Assembly (NCBI RefSeq): GCF_964340395.1
Contig: NC_135566.1
Location: forward strand, 13,371,001 to 13,435,000
Length of the DNA stretch: 64,000 nucleotides
Reading direction: 5' to 3'
Source of the DNA: Glandiceps talaboti
Taxonomy: Eukaryota; Hemichordata; Enteropneusta; Spengelidae
Positions 24,866 through 41,600 of the stretch are shown one piece after another. Below the pieces are notes generated by a model. The model ran no database searches. It was not told where the DNA came from and saw only the letters and a list, made by a program, of their open reading frames with translations. The number at the start of each line of letters is the position of its first letter. Positions within the stretch are counted from its first letter, which is position 1. The translations under genes and the position numbers were made by a program.

Positions 24866-26953
24866 TATCATTCAAGACAAATAAAGATTTTTAAAAGAGT
24901 AAAATAAATGGACATCCTTCCGAAGGCTGACTACAAAACAGTGCCCTATGCCAAATCGAATGCATGACGTGTTTGCTTGATACCACTAGTCTGAAGGGCC
25001 TGCTAGTGCTAATGTAATCCCTGGCATATTACATAAGCGGAAACAACTATCGAATCATTCGGGCTAGAATGCAACTTGAGATAAGAAATTATTGTTTGCT
25101 ATATTCCAGGAACTACTATTCATCTGCACTAAAACAAAATGTAAACACAAGTCAATTGTACCAACTTTTAAACGCCAGGCATGAAAACTACAGTTTCAAT
25201 TACACCATTGTGACTAATGCAGCAAATTATGACGTAGGAATATTCTTTGACACATTCCAAGGCAACGACTGTTCTAGATTCACATTTAATAAAAGTACTG
25301 TAAATATATATATATTAACTCGTTACGATGTAAATTGATATGGTTGTAAGTGTAGGTAGTGAAGAATTAATCAAGTTAATTTAGTATATCGACCTCCTAC
25401 ATTTCATCTCTGGCTATTCTATGTTTGTCTTTCGCTCATTAATTTCATAACAAATGACACACTATATTCGTTACCTTGACAACCGGAAAGGTATACGGTC
25501 TCTTTAACCTACATATGAACTTGCGATCGTTGAAGAAATAATTTCTAAACAGATGGATATTTTATTTTCGTTTGGTAATATGCAGACCACCTTATTTTTC
25601 ACAATTGGTGCGTCGTATATGCAATGACATAGGAAAGGAAGGATACGTTTTACGGTAAATTCTTGTTCGGTTTGGTACTGCTTCATTTGAAACTTAACAA
25701 TGGCACAATAAATTGGTTTGTTGCTTAAAAAAACAAAAACAAACAAAAACAAAAAACAGTCCAAAAATAGATCCATTGAACTTGAACGTCACAACCCCAA
25801 GTGTTGTCGGTTTCAATATTGGAGGTTGTACTTTCACTTTGTTGTGTAAATTCACCTTTCAACGAATAACAAAAATGTGTGATTGAATCCCCAACTTAAC
25901 TGGTAACAAACGTATCATTTGTTATCAATTAGAATTTGCATATTTAAAGGCTGAAGATTCAATCCCAGGGTCTTCCATTCGTGGTGTCTTATTAGTGGAG
26001 CCATAAGAACTACATAAGATTATTCTTGTGATGTGGACCAACTTTTGCTTTAGCTCTGCCAGACAGCTGTTTTTTCACACTTGGAATTTTTTTTAGAACT
26101 TTGTATCACAATTTTCTGAATCACAAATACATAGAGAGGGGTACATCTGCAAGAGAATACAAACAGGATAACCTTAAGGCTGTCTATGAAACAAATTTCA
26201 ACATTAGAAGTCTCCGTCATCGCTATCGAATTTAAAAGTGGATGACTTTTTACCAACTCTTTAATTAAATAAGGTCGATATTTTTTTATTATTCAACTGT
26301 AAAGGGAGATCATATTTGGCAAATAAGAGCATAACATTTTCCTACCGATCAAACTTGTCTAGTCTCAGTCAAACCAATACATTTTAAAATTCAACCTCAT
26401 AACAAAATTATTCATACGCGTTCACGAACAGGAAATTATACTAATGATTCTCGTGACTCTGAAACAGGTTTGTTTTGAATATAATAAATATAGCACGTTA
26501 ACAGTCTGTAGCAATAGTGTAAATCCAGATATGGTTCGCGGTGGTGCAGAGGTTCGTGAAGTATTCCATTTCACATTTCATTCTTGAATGTAGCGGTGAC
26601 CACGTTTAAAAAGTCATTAGGTGGAAGAGCCTCGTCAATCAAATTACATTTTCAGTACATTTTCAACTTCAGTTCTAATTGAACTATTGATAATACACCC
26701 CTCCTAGTCGCATGGAATAACCTAGCTTCGTTAGTCCAAGTTCTTTCGCACCTGTTTAGTGTTTTTTCACCGTTTGAAATATGGACATGCCAGTTTTCAG
26801 AATAAGGATCGCTGTTTGAAATAATACTGCAAGAGATTTTAATCGGAAGCAATTGTTCAAATGATGATTCGTCAGAGTGAACTCCGTAGCTAGACCGCAG
26901 TATAGCGTGTTCTTATTTGGATGAAAAATCTGTGCCAAGAAGACCAAGTCAGA

Positions 26954-31932
<4,979 letters not shown>

Positions 31933-32420
31933 TAACTCCCCCCCCCCCCCGAATTAGAAGAAATCAAAAAATAGATAGAGAAAAAGCAAGAGCCCTGGTA
32001 ATCAAACAAATATTTTATGTGACTAGTGTTCTCAATGACAATTTATGAAAGTTTACACAGACATACACAGACACAGACACGCGCACGCAAACAGACAGAC
32101 ACAGACACACACGCACATACACATACACACAATATCGTATTACATGTACGTTATCCTCGACAAACTAGTATGAATGAAAAAGTCAACACGAGTTGTTAGC
32201 GATCGCGATCTAGTAGCTGATGATTTGTGTAGATTTTGTCGTCATGACAATGACAGTATAGTAACTGTCGGCAACGTGAGAGAGTTCAAAGTGTTGTCTG
32301 TGTTGTTGATTTTTCAAGTTACTGACACAATGTGAGAAACAAAACCCAAAGATCAGAGATAGGTCACTAGAACGATAACGAACTAGATTGTGGAGTCATT
32401 CCAACTATGTACGATACCAG

Positions 32421-32523
32421 TACTGTGACCACTGCATCATTCAATCTTGATATCTTAAAGTGTAGCATTTTGCAGTTACTCATTGGTTTCTGCGTGGTTG
32501 TATCAAACAGAGGCAGCGAACAC
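32421..32523 (+). mobile_element. MITE family C, partial copy (right arm only)
   Basis: Matches the right arm of the 23610 copy (TCAATCTTGATATCTTAAAG, GTGTAGCAT, GTGGTTGTATCAAACAG); the left arm is missing. Confidence 0.7.
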
Positions 32524-33289
32524 TAACATGAAAGGGCTGTAAGATAACACACCATAGTTTTATTTCACTATTCTTGTCAGTCTGTGCGCCACCATAGAGG
32601 TATATTGTCATGGTGACACTGAGTATGTTATGCGTTTTAGAGGAAAACGCGGCTTCTCCCAGGAAAAATTTAGTAGTATCCATATTTGTAAACTATGGGT
32701 TTTGGAGTTGATTTTATATCATCACATCTTTTTACATCACGCTTGTGGCTAAGGGACCGGACAGAATTTACGGCAGGGGGGGGGGCCTGGGGAGAAATTA
32801 TCTCTGACTTGTTTTTTTTCCTGGCCCCCCCATCCACTGTGACCAAAATTTCACAGCCCCCCCTTTCAAAAGTATAAAAATTTCATGGCCCCCCCCCCCC
32901 CAAAAAAAAAAAGAAAAAAAAAAAAAAGAAAAAAAGTGCACAATATCCTGCCCCCTACAATAACTAAAAAGAGTACAATTTTTTTTGTTACTGTAGCACA
33001 ACTGTAATATTTCTTTTGGTACTACTATTATGTTACTATTTCAGCCCAAACAACTTAGTAGTTGTAGAGGAAGTTTTTTAGAAAACAAAACAAAATAAAA
33101 CATTTTGACCATACATGTAATCATACACATGTGGTATAATCTTGTTTATTTCCCAACTAGACACCATACGTAGTCATCACTTAATACCTAGGCATTTGAT
33201 GTGGTGGTTTTAACCGTCATTCACTGATACATACACAGAAACACAGACACAGAGTAAACACACATTCACATGCGTGATTTCTGAAAAAC

Positions 33290-33670
33290 TGTAGTGGGGA
33301 CATTTGTGGGGAGTATCTAAGGACATCACATCACCTACATAGTGTATTCAAATATCTATTTATACTCATAACACAATAACTATCTAATGTCAGACATTTG
33401 TGATGTCATGAAGTGCTAGCAAACTAAGGATTTTATGCACACTGAGGTCTGACAAATATAGCTTTCACTTTCCTACACCAAATGCATTACCAATACACAT
33501 GTAAATGTAAGACATTTGTGACTTCATGAAAGTGCAAAGAAATTCAGAATGTTGTGGAATACTTAGATGTAATCAATATGCTTTCAGTTCCAAAACCATA
33601 CATATTTAAACCTATAGTGTCAGGCATTTGTGACTTCATGATGGGGACAGCAAATTCAGAATTGTATTCA
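33290..33670 (+). repeat. Tandem repeat, about three to four copies of a ~115 bp unit
   Basis: CATTTGTGA(C/T)(T/G)TCATGA recurs at about 33396, 33513 and 33627 with similar following sequence (GCAAA-TTCAGAAT, AATACACT). A weaker copy precedes the first. Confidence 0.65.
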
Positions 33671-33690
33671 ATACACTGTACAGTGATCAG

Positions 33691-33924
33691 ATGAGTATAT
33701 ACGGCCAGAAGGCAACTACCAAAGTTAGTGCAAAGTCACTGATGAAAAAACACTTAACACCACGCAGACATCTAAATGCTTTACAATATTTAGTACAGAT
33801 AGATGCATTTGATGATTCTGAGGAGGGAAATAGTTTAATTTCACTGGTTTTAGATAGAAAGAAAGACAAGTCTTGCCTCACATCTTCAGACTCTAGTGAG
33901 TCTGAGAGTGAAACTCAAGAATAG
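33691..33924 (+). CDS. Short open reading frame inside the composite element; unknown
   Basis: 77 codons. A basic N-terminal part (KSLMKKHLTPRRHLNALQYL) is followed by an acidic/serine-rich end (SSDSSESESETQE) just before the stop. The charge pattern is not repeat-derived, so this could be a remnant of an element-encoded protein. No family is recognised. Confidence 0.25.
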   Translation: MSIYGQKATTKVSAKSLMKKHLTPRRHLNALQYLVQIDAFDDSEEGNSLISLVLDRKKDKSCLTSSDSSESESETQE

Positions 33925-33972
33925 TGTCAAGGAAAGAAATAAAACACCTATCTAAATCAGGTCCTATGCTAG

Positions 33973-33995
33973 TATATATATATATATATATATAT
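33973..33995 (+). repeat. (TA)n array 1 of the hammerhead region
   Basis: Short TA tract immediately left of an inverted copy of the D-arm-like box. Confidence 0.9.
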
Positions 33996-34027
33996 CCGCT
34001 CTGCGTGCAGACGTATCGAGCACTGTA
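33996..34027 (-). other. D-arm-like box, copy 3 (inverted, without palindrome)
   Basis: On the minus strand reads ACAGTGCTCGATACG ... CAGAGCG, matching the boxes at 34173 and 34846. It is bounded by TA arrays on both sides, apparently a unit that lost its hairpin. Confidence 0.6.
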
Positions 34028-34053
34028 CTACGGACAAATCTTACCACTGACTT

Positions 34054-34055
<2 letters not shown>

Positions 34056-34141
<86 letters not shown>
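34056..34141 (+). repeat. (TA)n array 2
   Basis: Uninterrupted TA dinucleotides. Confidence 0.97.
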
Positions 34142-34144
<3 letters not shown>

Positions 34145-34172
34145 GACTGGATGTAGATAAAACCACATAAAA

Positions 34173-34197
34173 GTGCTCAATACGGGTAGTAGAGCGA
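34173..34197 (+). other. Conserved D-arm-like box, copy 1
   Basis: GTGCTCAATACGGG ... AGAGCG. GCTC and GAGC can pair to form a stem, as in a tRNA D-arm. The copy at 34846 reads GTGCTCTATACC ... CAGTGGCAGAGCG, close to a pol III A box. Confidence 0.55.
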
Positions 34198-34242
34198 ATT
34201 ATATACAGGTTTTGAAAATTTGAACCAAATTATATGCTATAG

Positions 34243-34291
34243 ACCCTACAGAACTGTTTCGTGAGGTGCGTAGTCCTCACTCATCAGGGGT
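34243..34291 (-). ncRNA. Hammerhead ribozyme, inverted copy in left arm of palindrome 1
   Basis: Exact reverse complement of the + copy at 34578-34626. Transcription from the minus strand would give the same ribozyme. Core elements on -: ACCC, CTGATGA, GTGAGG/CCTCAC, GAAA, CAG-TT-CTG, TA, GGGT. Confidence 0.75.
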
Positions 34292-34296
34292 AGAAT

Positions 34297-34542
34297 CAAT
34301 CTGATTAAAATCCGATGTAGATGTCGGCTAATCGTGCATTGCTATCTTACCATCGTTATTTAGCTTGAATTGACCTTCGTAGTAGATGTTTACGTTTTTA
34401 GCCTGATCGCCTCCTCTATTTAGAGGAGGCGATCAGGCTAAAAACGTAAACATCTACTACGAAGGTCAATTCAAGCTAAATAACGATGGTAAGATAGCAA
34501 TGCACGATTAGCCGACATCTACATCGGATTTTAATCAGATTG
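34297..34542. mobile_element. Perfect-palindrome MITE (termini CAATCTGATTAAAATC) with 9-bp target duplication
   Basis: 246 bp, a reverse-complement palindrome with a two-base centre at 34419-34420. Flanked by GGGTAGAAT at 34288-34296 and 34543-34551. The duplicated bases are part of the host palindrome arm, proving later insertion. A diverged relative lies at 44376-44551. Confidence 0.9.
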
Positions 34543-34577
34543 GGGTAGAATGGAATAATTTTATGTTATTCCATTCT

Positions 34578-34626
34578 ACCCCTGATGAGTGAGGACTACG
34601 CACCTCACGAAACAGTTCTGTAGGGT
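34578..34626 (+). ncRNA. Hammerhead ribozyme (type I-like, minimal stem III), copy 1
   Basis: All core elements are present in order: stem I strand ACCC (34578-34581); CTGATGA (34582-34588); stem II GTGAGG/CCTCAC (34589-34594 with 34603-34608), loop ACTACGCA; GAAA (34609-34612); stem III CAG-TT-CTG (34613-34620); TA (34621-34622); stem I strand GGGT (34623-34626). The cleavage triplet is GTA, so predicted cleavage follows 34622. A very short stem III is known from hammerheads of Penelope-like elements and retrozymes, which may act as dimers. Activity is inferred, not shown. Confidence 0.82.
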
Positions 34627-34660
34627 CTATAGCATATAATTTGGTTCAAATTTTCAAAAC

Positions 34661-34818
<158 letters not shown>

Positions 34819-34845
34819 CTCGGTGAGTATCAATCTGCTAAGACA

Positions 34846-34875
34846 GTGCTCTATACCGCAGTGGCAGAGCGTAAT
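34846..34875 (+). other. Conserved D-arm-like box, copy 2
   Basis: GTGCTCTATACCGCAGTGG then CAGAGCG. It has the same GCTC...GAGC stem and the same position just before a hammerhead palindrome as copy 1. Confidence 0.55.
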
Positions 34876-34905
34876 AGTTTTGGTAGTACTGGAACTCTTT
34901 CTTGG

Positions 34906-34946
34906 GTGTAACTCGGAGTTTCACGCATATTGCGATCATCAGACAC
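34906..34946 (-). ncRNA. Hammerhead ribozyme, inverted copy in left arm of palindrome 2
   Basis: Exact reverse complement of the core at 34961-35001. Confidence 0.55.
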
Positions 34947-34960
34947 TCTGATGATGATGA

Positions 34961-35001
34961 GTGTCTGATGATCGCAATATGCGTGAAACTCCGAGTTACA
35001 C
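34961..35001 (+). ncRNA. Hammerhead ribozyme, copy 2 (right arm of palindrome 2)
   Basis: Stem I GTGT (34961-34964) pairs with ACAC (34998-35001); CTGATGA 34965-34971; stem II CGCA/TGCG (34973-34976 with 34980-34983); GAAA 34985-34988; stem III CT-CCG-AG (34989-34995); TT 34996-34997 (cleavage triplet GTT). The normally G-C closing pair of stem II is a T/T mismatch (34972, 34984), so activity may be weak. The reverse complement (34906-34946) repeats it on the minus strand. Confidence 0.62.
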
Positions 35002-35027
35002 CCAAGAAAGAGTTCCAGTACTACCAA

Positions 35028-35030
<3 letters not shown>

Positions 35031-35111
<81 letters not shown>
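35031..35111 (+). repeat. (TA)n array 4
   Basis: Uninterrupted TA directly abutting palindrome 2. Confidence 0.97.
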
Positions 35112-35113
<2 letters not shown>

Positions 35114-36323
35114 AGTGCTATCTCATGCAATGCTAAATTTTCTAACATATTAATTTTTTTCAATGACAAAATATTTCGCGGCCCCCCCTTTCAAACCATG
35201 AGAATTTTCATGGCCCCCCCTTCAAGCCTCCCGTTTTTTTCATGGCCCCCCCAATTTCTCCCCAGGCCCCCCCTCTGCCGTAAATTCTGTCCGGTCCCTA
35301 AGTATCTATTATCTTCAAATAACACGATCATGAATATTAATGTACCTGTTGAATATGCTTATCTACCATGAAGCAATGTGTGTACACTATAAAGAATTGG
35401 CAGTGAGCAATTAATAAGGAACAGATTCAACGTTAACCCTAGTTTTTCTCGGCTATCGTGTGTAATGCAAGTGATGCAAAATCAGGAAATGATCATGACT
35501 TTATTTCAGGGAGCGGCATTTCCCAAGGTAATCTGCACTAGGGCCCAATTCTGCTCGAGATTTGTTTGATTATAGCATCGACTTAGCGAATTCGTATTTA
35601 TTCATCTGTTGCATAGATGAATGCAGCAAAAGGAAGGTCTACCTCACCCACTTTTATCATCAATATACTATTATATACGGTTTTATATTATGTTGTACAG
35701 TCACCGAGCATTTTGCAAAGCATCTTTTATTAAAATTCGAGCACAGGCTTGATCATAAAAGATGGTCGTTTTATGGAAAAAAATGTAATAAACTTAGTTA
35801 CAATAATAATCACAGAATTCGTGTTGTCAACAAGAGCGTTGTAGAAATATCTATCCGTCTTCCATGGAGAGGGGGTCGTATAGAAGAGAATAGAAACAAA
35901 CTGTTTCACTTAACCTGGCTTTTAGCAAGCCAATCATTTCTCTTAGCATTTATGCAAGAAGGGTATATTCTTTCTGTCGTCGCACAAAACAAATATACAT
36001 CTTTCTTTTGCACTTAAGCATTTATTGGAAATGTCTCACTTAAATTTGAAAACAAGAAAAGCGAAAATACAAAGAAAAATACGTGTGAACACTTTACTTA
36101 CCTAACTCCCCCCCCCCACACATATATCAAGGGTATTTTTCGACATCAATATTGTGCACTAGAATATTTGATAGAGGTTTTATTTAAGAATTTTCATCTA
36201 ATATAAGTATAAATTGCTTAGCTAATATGATCCTTTACATACTGTAATACACCTTCCCACCTTCCTTCCTACATACCTACCTATCTATCCACCTACCTAT
36301 AGCTACTTACCTGCCTATCCACC

Positions 36324-36383
36324 CTACCTACCTACCTACCTACCTACCTACCTACCTACCTACCTACCTACCTACCTACCTAC
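36324..36383 (+). repeat. (CTAC)n microsatellite
   Basis: About 15 units, with degenerate CTAC/CTAT units from about 36250. Confidence 0.95.
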
Positions 36384-37069
36384 CCACCCACCCACCTACC
36401 TACCTATCTAGATAGTTGCATACATGCACGGTAAATGTGTATGTAGATATAGTTTTTATTTCAATTTCAATTTGTTCGTAAATGCTAGACATTTAGTTTT
36501 GTTAATCTAAAAATTGGTGGGGGCTCGAGAGAGTCGTCTGCAAAACACAATTCACAGCAGCGATAAAACACAGAGACCGAGGCAACGGTAGTACTATAAA
36601 ACGGTAGGTATAGCAGGTAGAAGATAAAAACCACAATACAGTGTCTTCATCTGGAGAGTTCAAGTAACTTTCTAGGCTTCATTCACGTTAATAACGGTAT
36701 TCACCGTACATTACACCTCATAATAACGTATAGACGTAGATTTAAGTACATGTAGTTCCGTATTATTTTGATTCTTTCATCTTTTCCTTCCCCGTTTCTT
36801 TCTCCCCCGTTTCTCATTTTGTCTAAGATGAATAGCTAATTTTATAACATATGATACGCTTAATCTGTTACCATAGTAACACAGGAAGTAATCAAAATAC
36901 ATGAATTCAAATTAATGTGCTGCCACTTCGTCAATTCACCAATAATTTCCAGTGTTTGTCCTGTTTCTTTATGGTTATTCTTTAGGGTACAACGCATTTA
37001 CTTGAATTGTATTTTCAACGTCGACTACAATGTGGTACATAAATGAGTAGTGTACATAAGAAATTCGAG

Positions 37070-37446
37070 TACCGTGCGTTTCAGGTCAGCGCTCCCTTGC
37101 TTTGTTTTGATACAGCGAAACTACACATGCCACACTTCAAGATAGCAAGCCTAGATGAATACAGTTTACTGGCTACATTTTGTCTGAATAAAATGTACTA
37201 ACAGTGTCACCTTGCAGACATCAGACGCGCGCAGCCATCAAAACATTGGTGTCCGCGTGTCTGTATCTAGTTGTAGTATCTTTAAACTCAGAGTGATCTG
37301 AGTTTAAACAATTTAGATTATTTCAACAAAATGTAGCAAGAAATTTAATTTACCATCTTGCTTTTAAAGTGTAGCATGTCTACTTTCTTGTTGGTTTCAC
37401 AGTTGTTACTAGTATATTAAACAAAGCCAGTGAATGGTAACATACC
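37070..37446 (+). mobile_element. MITE family C, diverged copy
   Basis: Left arm ACATGCCACACTTCAAGATA and right arm TTTTAAAGTGTAGCATGT are inverted partners and match the family. Termini are of the variant type with a CACTG/CAGTG core. The centre holds a short perfect hairpin (AAACTCAGA...TCTGAGTTT). Confidence 0.75.
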
Positions 37447-37719
37447 GGCTTTACTTCTTGTTTAGGATTTCAGCTTGACAGTAGCAGCACTGTTTGTCTG
37501 TCTAGATCTGTGGTAACAAAGGTTGAAGTTAAATTCTAATCCTAGGCTAACCAATTATCCTAATGCTAGCAGGTGGCTTACTTCGTTGTCCTCCACCCTT
37601 GCGGTTAGATGTCTGAAATATTATTAAGAACCTTATTTTTCTGACAAAAATAATACCTATCACCGTTGAACATGACGATAGCAATTTGTTGAATTGGACT
37701 GTAGGATCTGTTGCTAAAA

Positions 37720-38035
37720 ATACAGAACGTTACCGGTCACTGTTAAAAGGCTCACATCCATGCAGAAACCGATGAAAAACTGCACATGCTACACTTTAGG
37801 ATAGCAAGATTGAATGAATACAGTTTCTTGCTACATTTTGTCTAAATGTGTTGAACTGTACCACAATGCAAACATAAAAGGAAAACACCAAAAACATTGG
37901 CTCTAGCGTGTTTGCGTGTACTTGTTGCAGTACGTCTAAATGGTTTATTTCATTTGGACTAAAATGTAGCAAAAAATCTTGCTTATTGGTTTCTGCATGG
38001 TTGTATCAAACAGTCAGTGAACGGTAACGTGCAAT
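37720..38035 (+). mobile_element. MITE family C, copy with variant termini
   Basis: Left CGTTACCGGTCACTG and right CAGTGAACGGTAACG are inverted. Arms carry the family motifs CATGCAGAAACC and GGTTTCTGCATGGTTGTATC. Confidence 0.82.
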
Positions 38036-38569
38036 GCACTGTATCATATAGTTTCTCATATTGCCACTGCAAATGTTACTAGTCGATTTCTCGCACTGTT
38101 GTGTAAAATCTCAAAACTTGCAATAATTGAGGATTTTTTTTATTGACAATACAATGAATTTATATGTACAAGACATACAATTAATAGTTGTAACAAATTT
38201 AAGGCTATCCGAGGAATCGTAAAAAAGAATGACAAGGCCGATCCTCTGCAAGCATAGTTCAGAGGAATGCCATAATCGGCCACCCCTCTTCATCTAATGG
38301 AATCTTCCAGTGATATTCTGCGAAGTTGTTTCGTTATGTTTAGTTTTTGTTCAGTTGGAAATAACATTCCGAGTGTTAAAGATGAAGATCACGTTTTGAC
38401 AAAACATGTAGAACGGTTAACGTTGGCGAAAAGAACCTTGTCTAAATCTAACATACATTCAAGTAAGTTCCGGTTTAAGGTACTCAAAGGGAGCCTTCTC
38501 AGCGAACAGAAGTCATTTTTTTAACGGAGACCGTAACACACAACCTGAAGCATCTTCGTGGTTGACATC

Positions 38570-38651
38570 ATGTCAATTTTCAATCCCGGTGGCAATTCAT
38601 TTTATTTCCAACTGTGCCTTTTATTTTATCAATATTCACATGTCATCGGCG
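38570..38651 (+). CDS. Lectin gene 2, exon 1 (signal peptide)
   Basis: Encodes MSIFNPGGNSFYFQLCLLFY then QYSHVIG and a GTAAGT donor in phase 1. The end (FYQYSHVIG) resembles FQQRSFVIS of gene 1, which supports both calls. Confidence 0.72.
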
Positions 38652-41600
38652 GTAAGTACACTTTATTTACTTTTCTGCCTTTCCTTATCCTTTCATTCTG
38701 CCTTTTTTCAAAAAGAAAATATTTGCAACCTATTTTTTAAATTAATTTTATTACACGAGTTTCGTAAAAAATAGTTCTGCTGTGGAAAATGATGTACGCT
38801 ACATTAATTACATATAAAAATCATTTAAGAACATAACTGTCAAATGATGCTGATCCAGAGAATTTTCATTATTTTAAGATAAACATGTTTGTAGCTAAAA
38901 TTTAGTTAGTTTTAGCTGGATGTGGGGATTTTTAGTCAATTTCATCATACCAAACTTCGATTTGACATTTAGCTGTTTATATAAATTTCGTCATTTTTCA
39001 AACAAATTTAGCCTCAGGATCAAGTTGAATATTTCAATCAAAGTCTATCAGGTCATTTTTAAAGAGGAAGGCGTGTGCGTGCGACAAGGCAATTCGGTTA
39101 TACGTATACCAAGTAATGACGTTCGAATATTTTGATTGATCGACGTTTAAATATAATTTATCATAAATCTTTGACGTTCACGAGAACATGTACCATAACG
39201 ACCATCGTCATTTCTGTGTCAAATTTTAACGATATACTAAATACACCATAATTTCAAGTTTAATGGCAAACATACGGATATTGATCTTAACAGTGATTTT
39301 CTAAACACCACATCGATTGAAATAGTCAAAATCTAACTACGGAGTGAACAACTGCAAATATCGCCCATCTTTTGTGAATATGGAAAAATGACGTTGGAAG
39401 TTATTATATTTCTGTCTTGTAAATTGAATAGTTGGATCATTATATACGTATAGAGTGATACGCGGCAGGCTTTATATGCTCTGTCTAAGTCCATACTAAA
39501 TATACATGTCCATATACTGTATTAACAAATCAATATATTCTCGTAATTTACATATGGTCTAATTTTTAACAGGTTTTGCTTCACAAACGTTACACGCGAT
39601 GTAAATTAAATGTATCGATCTGTATTTATTATTTAGTACATTTCATTACCAATTAAATATTGATTTTGTGTAGTGTTACATTGACTGATATCGATTCATA
39701 TACTATGTTCATTTCACAATGCATAGAAGTCAGCATCTGTTCAATCCGACAATCAAAATCACAAGATGTATGTTCAACGGTCTCTAATGATCGAGACTTT
39801 AATTACATTTCATTTTTAAAGATATTGTGGTATATGTGCCTTCCTTAGTATTTGCTACAGATGTCAATATTTCAATATCGATCCACTGAAATGCCATGCA
39901 TATATTAAATGTTTTCAACTAAATGTCAAAAACACCAAAAAAAATACAGTATTTATACAAATCGGATTTTTACCAAAACCTACCTTCAGTCAATTTCAAA
40001 GCGTGCAGCTTTTCTGATTGCCGGATACAACCACGCAGAAACCAACAAGAAAATGCATATGCCACATTTCAATAGCAAGATCACATTTTTTGCTACATTT
40101 CGTCAAATGAAATAAACCATTCAAATGTATTGCAACTCCATACGGACGGTGTTCATTTGATGTCTGTATGGTGGTATGTGTAGTTCACTTCATTTAGACA
40201 AAATGTAGCAAGAAACTGTACTCATTCGATCTTGCTATCTTAAAGTTTAGCATATCCAGTTTCTTGTTGGTTTCTGTGTGGTTGTATCAAACAGAAAAGC
40301 TGAACGGTATTGTGAAATTCACTGTGTGGATCATGTGATAAGAAAATATATGGAGACGATCTGATTGGTAGTAATTGAAAGTGATTGAAATTCTGATTGG
40401 CAGAAACTAATCTTGAATATGATTGGAAACGAATATGCAGGTGTACAATACACATAGTCAGAGACATACACTTGATATGGCCATATGGATAACTAGTGGG
40501 TTTTAAATTTGTATTTTTAATTTATAAAACAAGTTTACTATGTTTTGAAACAGCCGAGGCCAAGTCTATGTTTGTAACTCTATAAATTGCTAAACGCTGA
40601 AAAAAAAATTGTGTAAAAAAATGTTTGTTATTATACGTACAATAACAAACATTTTACACATTTCTGTAACTGTCTGCAATTTATTGAGTTACAAGAACGT
40701 GACGTGTTAATTCATGTTGTTCTTGTAAAGTAGGAAAACATAGTTGAGTTGTTTTATGAATTAAAAATCCACAATAAATCCACAATTCTCATCCGTATGG
40801 TCACTTTAATACGTGACACTGTACACTTAACATACGCATCAAACAGTCATTGGGTGACGGATGTACTGGTGTTGTGGCTATCAAGACTCTTGCATTGTGT
40901 TTAACTCTGCTGTGACAAATATAATATACAGCAAATTTCTCAATACCGTTCAGCTTTTCTGTTCGATACAACCATGCAGAAACCGATAAGAAACTAGACA
41001 TGCTACATTTTAAGATAGCAAGATTGAATGAGTACAGTTTCTTGTTATATTTTGTCTAAGTGAAATGAACTATAGGCATGCCAACACACAGACATCAAAT
41101 GAACACCGCAAAGGACATTTTAGGCGCCCTTCATGGAGTGTTTGATACTAAGGAAAACATGGGCGCCCGATTGTCTACATGGAGTTACAATACATTTCAA
41201 TGGTTTATTTCATTTAGACTATAGCAAAAAGTGTGATTTTGCTATTGCAGTGTGGCATATGCAGTCTCTTGTTGGTTTCTGCGTGGTTATATCAAAACCG
41301 AAAAGCTGCACGGTATTTTGAAATTGACTGTAAAATATACAGAGACCGTTACAAAGAACGTTATATGTAAATATAACAACTTGTTTGAAATCATATCGGC
41401 ACTATAACTTTACGCTTTACTGTACAACCGACTGACAGTTCAAGTGGCTTGTCAAATTTCAGAATGTCCCGTCGAGCAACATGCGTACGGTGGGTACTGC
41501 TACAATGTTGTTACACAAGGGGTGAATAATTTTATGATGTCCCGAATGATGTGTGTGTCTGGTGGAGGTGATTTTCCAGTTATTGAGGATCCTGATCACC

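Larger units (their letters stand above)
17420..26953. other. Intergenic region between smoothelin and the lectin cluster
   Basis: Smoothelin 3' flank, then repeats: a three-copy GCGCCCTCTGTGG array, an inverted-repeat-bounded element (18579-19062), two short Mutator-like MITEs, a GA array, a LINE scrap, one family C MITE and a compound GAAAC/AACAC/CAA microsatellite. A candidate AATAAA lies at 21318. No protein gene could be supported. Confidence 0.6.
34874..35033. mobile_element. Palindrome 2 carrying hammerhead ribozymes
   Basis: Arms of 75 bp are exact reverse complements about a 10-bp loop (34949-34958). The right end runs straight into a TA array. Sequence differs from palindrome 1 but the architecture is the same. 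Confidence 0.88.
38652..41462. other. Lectin gene 2, intron 1
   Basis: The left part (38.7-39.9 kb) shows nothing recognisable. The right part is three MITEs in a row: family C (39987), family D (40476), family C (40929). Confidence 0.65.

Noticed and set aside
25069-25338. 89-codon Asn/Tyr-rich frame
   Set aside because: A+T-rich composition artefact; no motif and no splice partner.
35562-36017. 151-codon frame in the intergenic space between lectin genes 1 and 2
   Set aside because: No recognisable domain or motif, composition like the surrounding A+T-rich DNA. Kept out for lack of any support, though its length is above average.
37070-37446. Lectin regulatory palindrome around AAACTCAGA/TCTGAGTTT
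   Set aside because: It is the centre of a family C MITE copy, so its symmetry is explained by the element.
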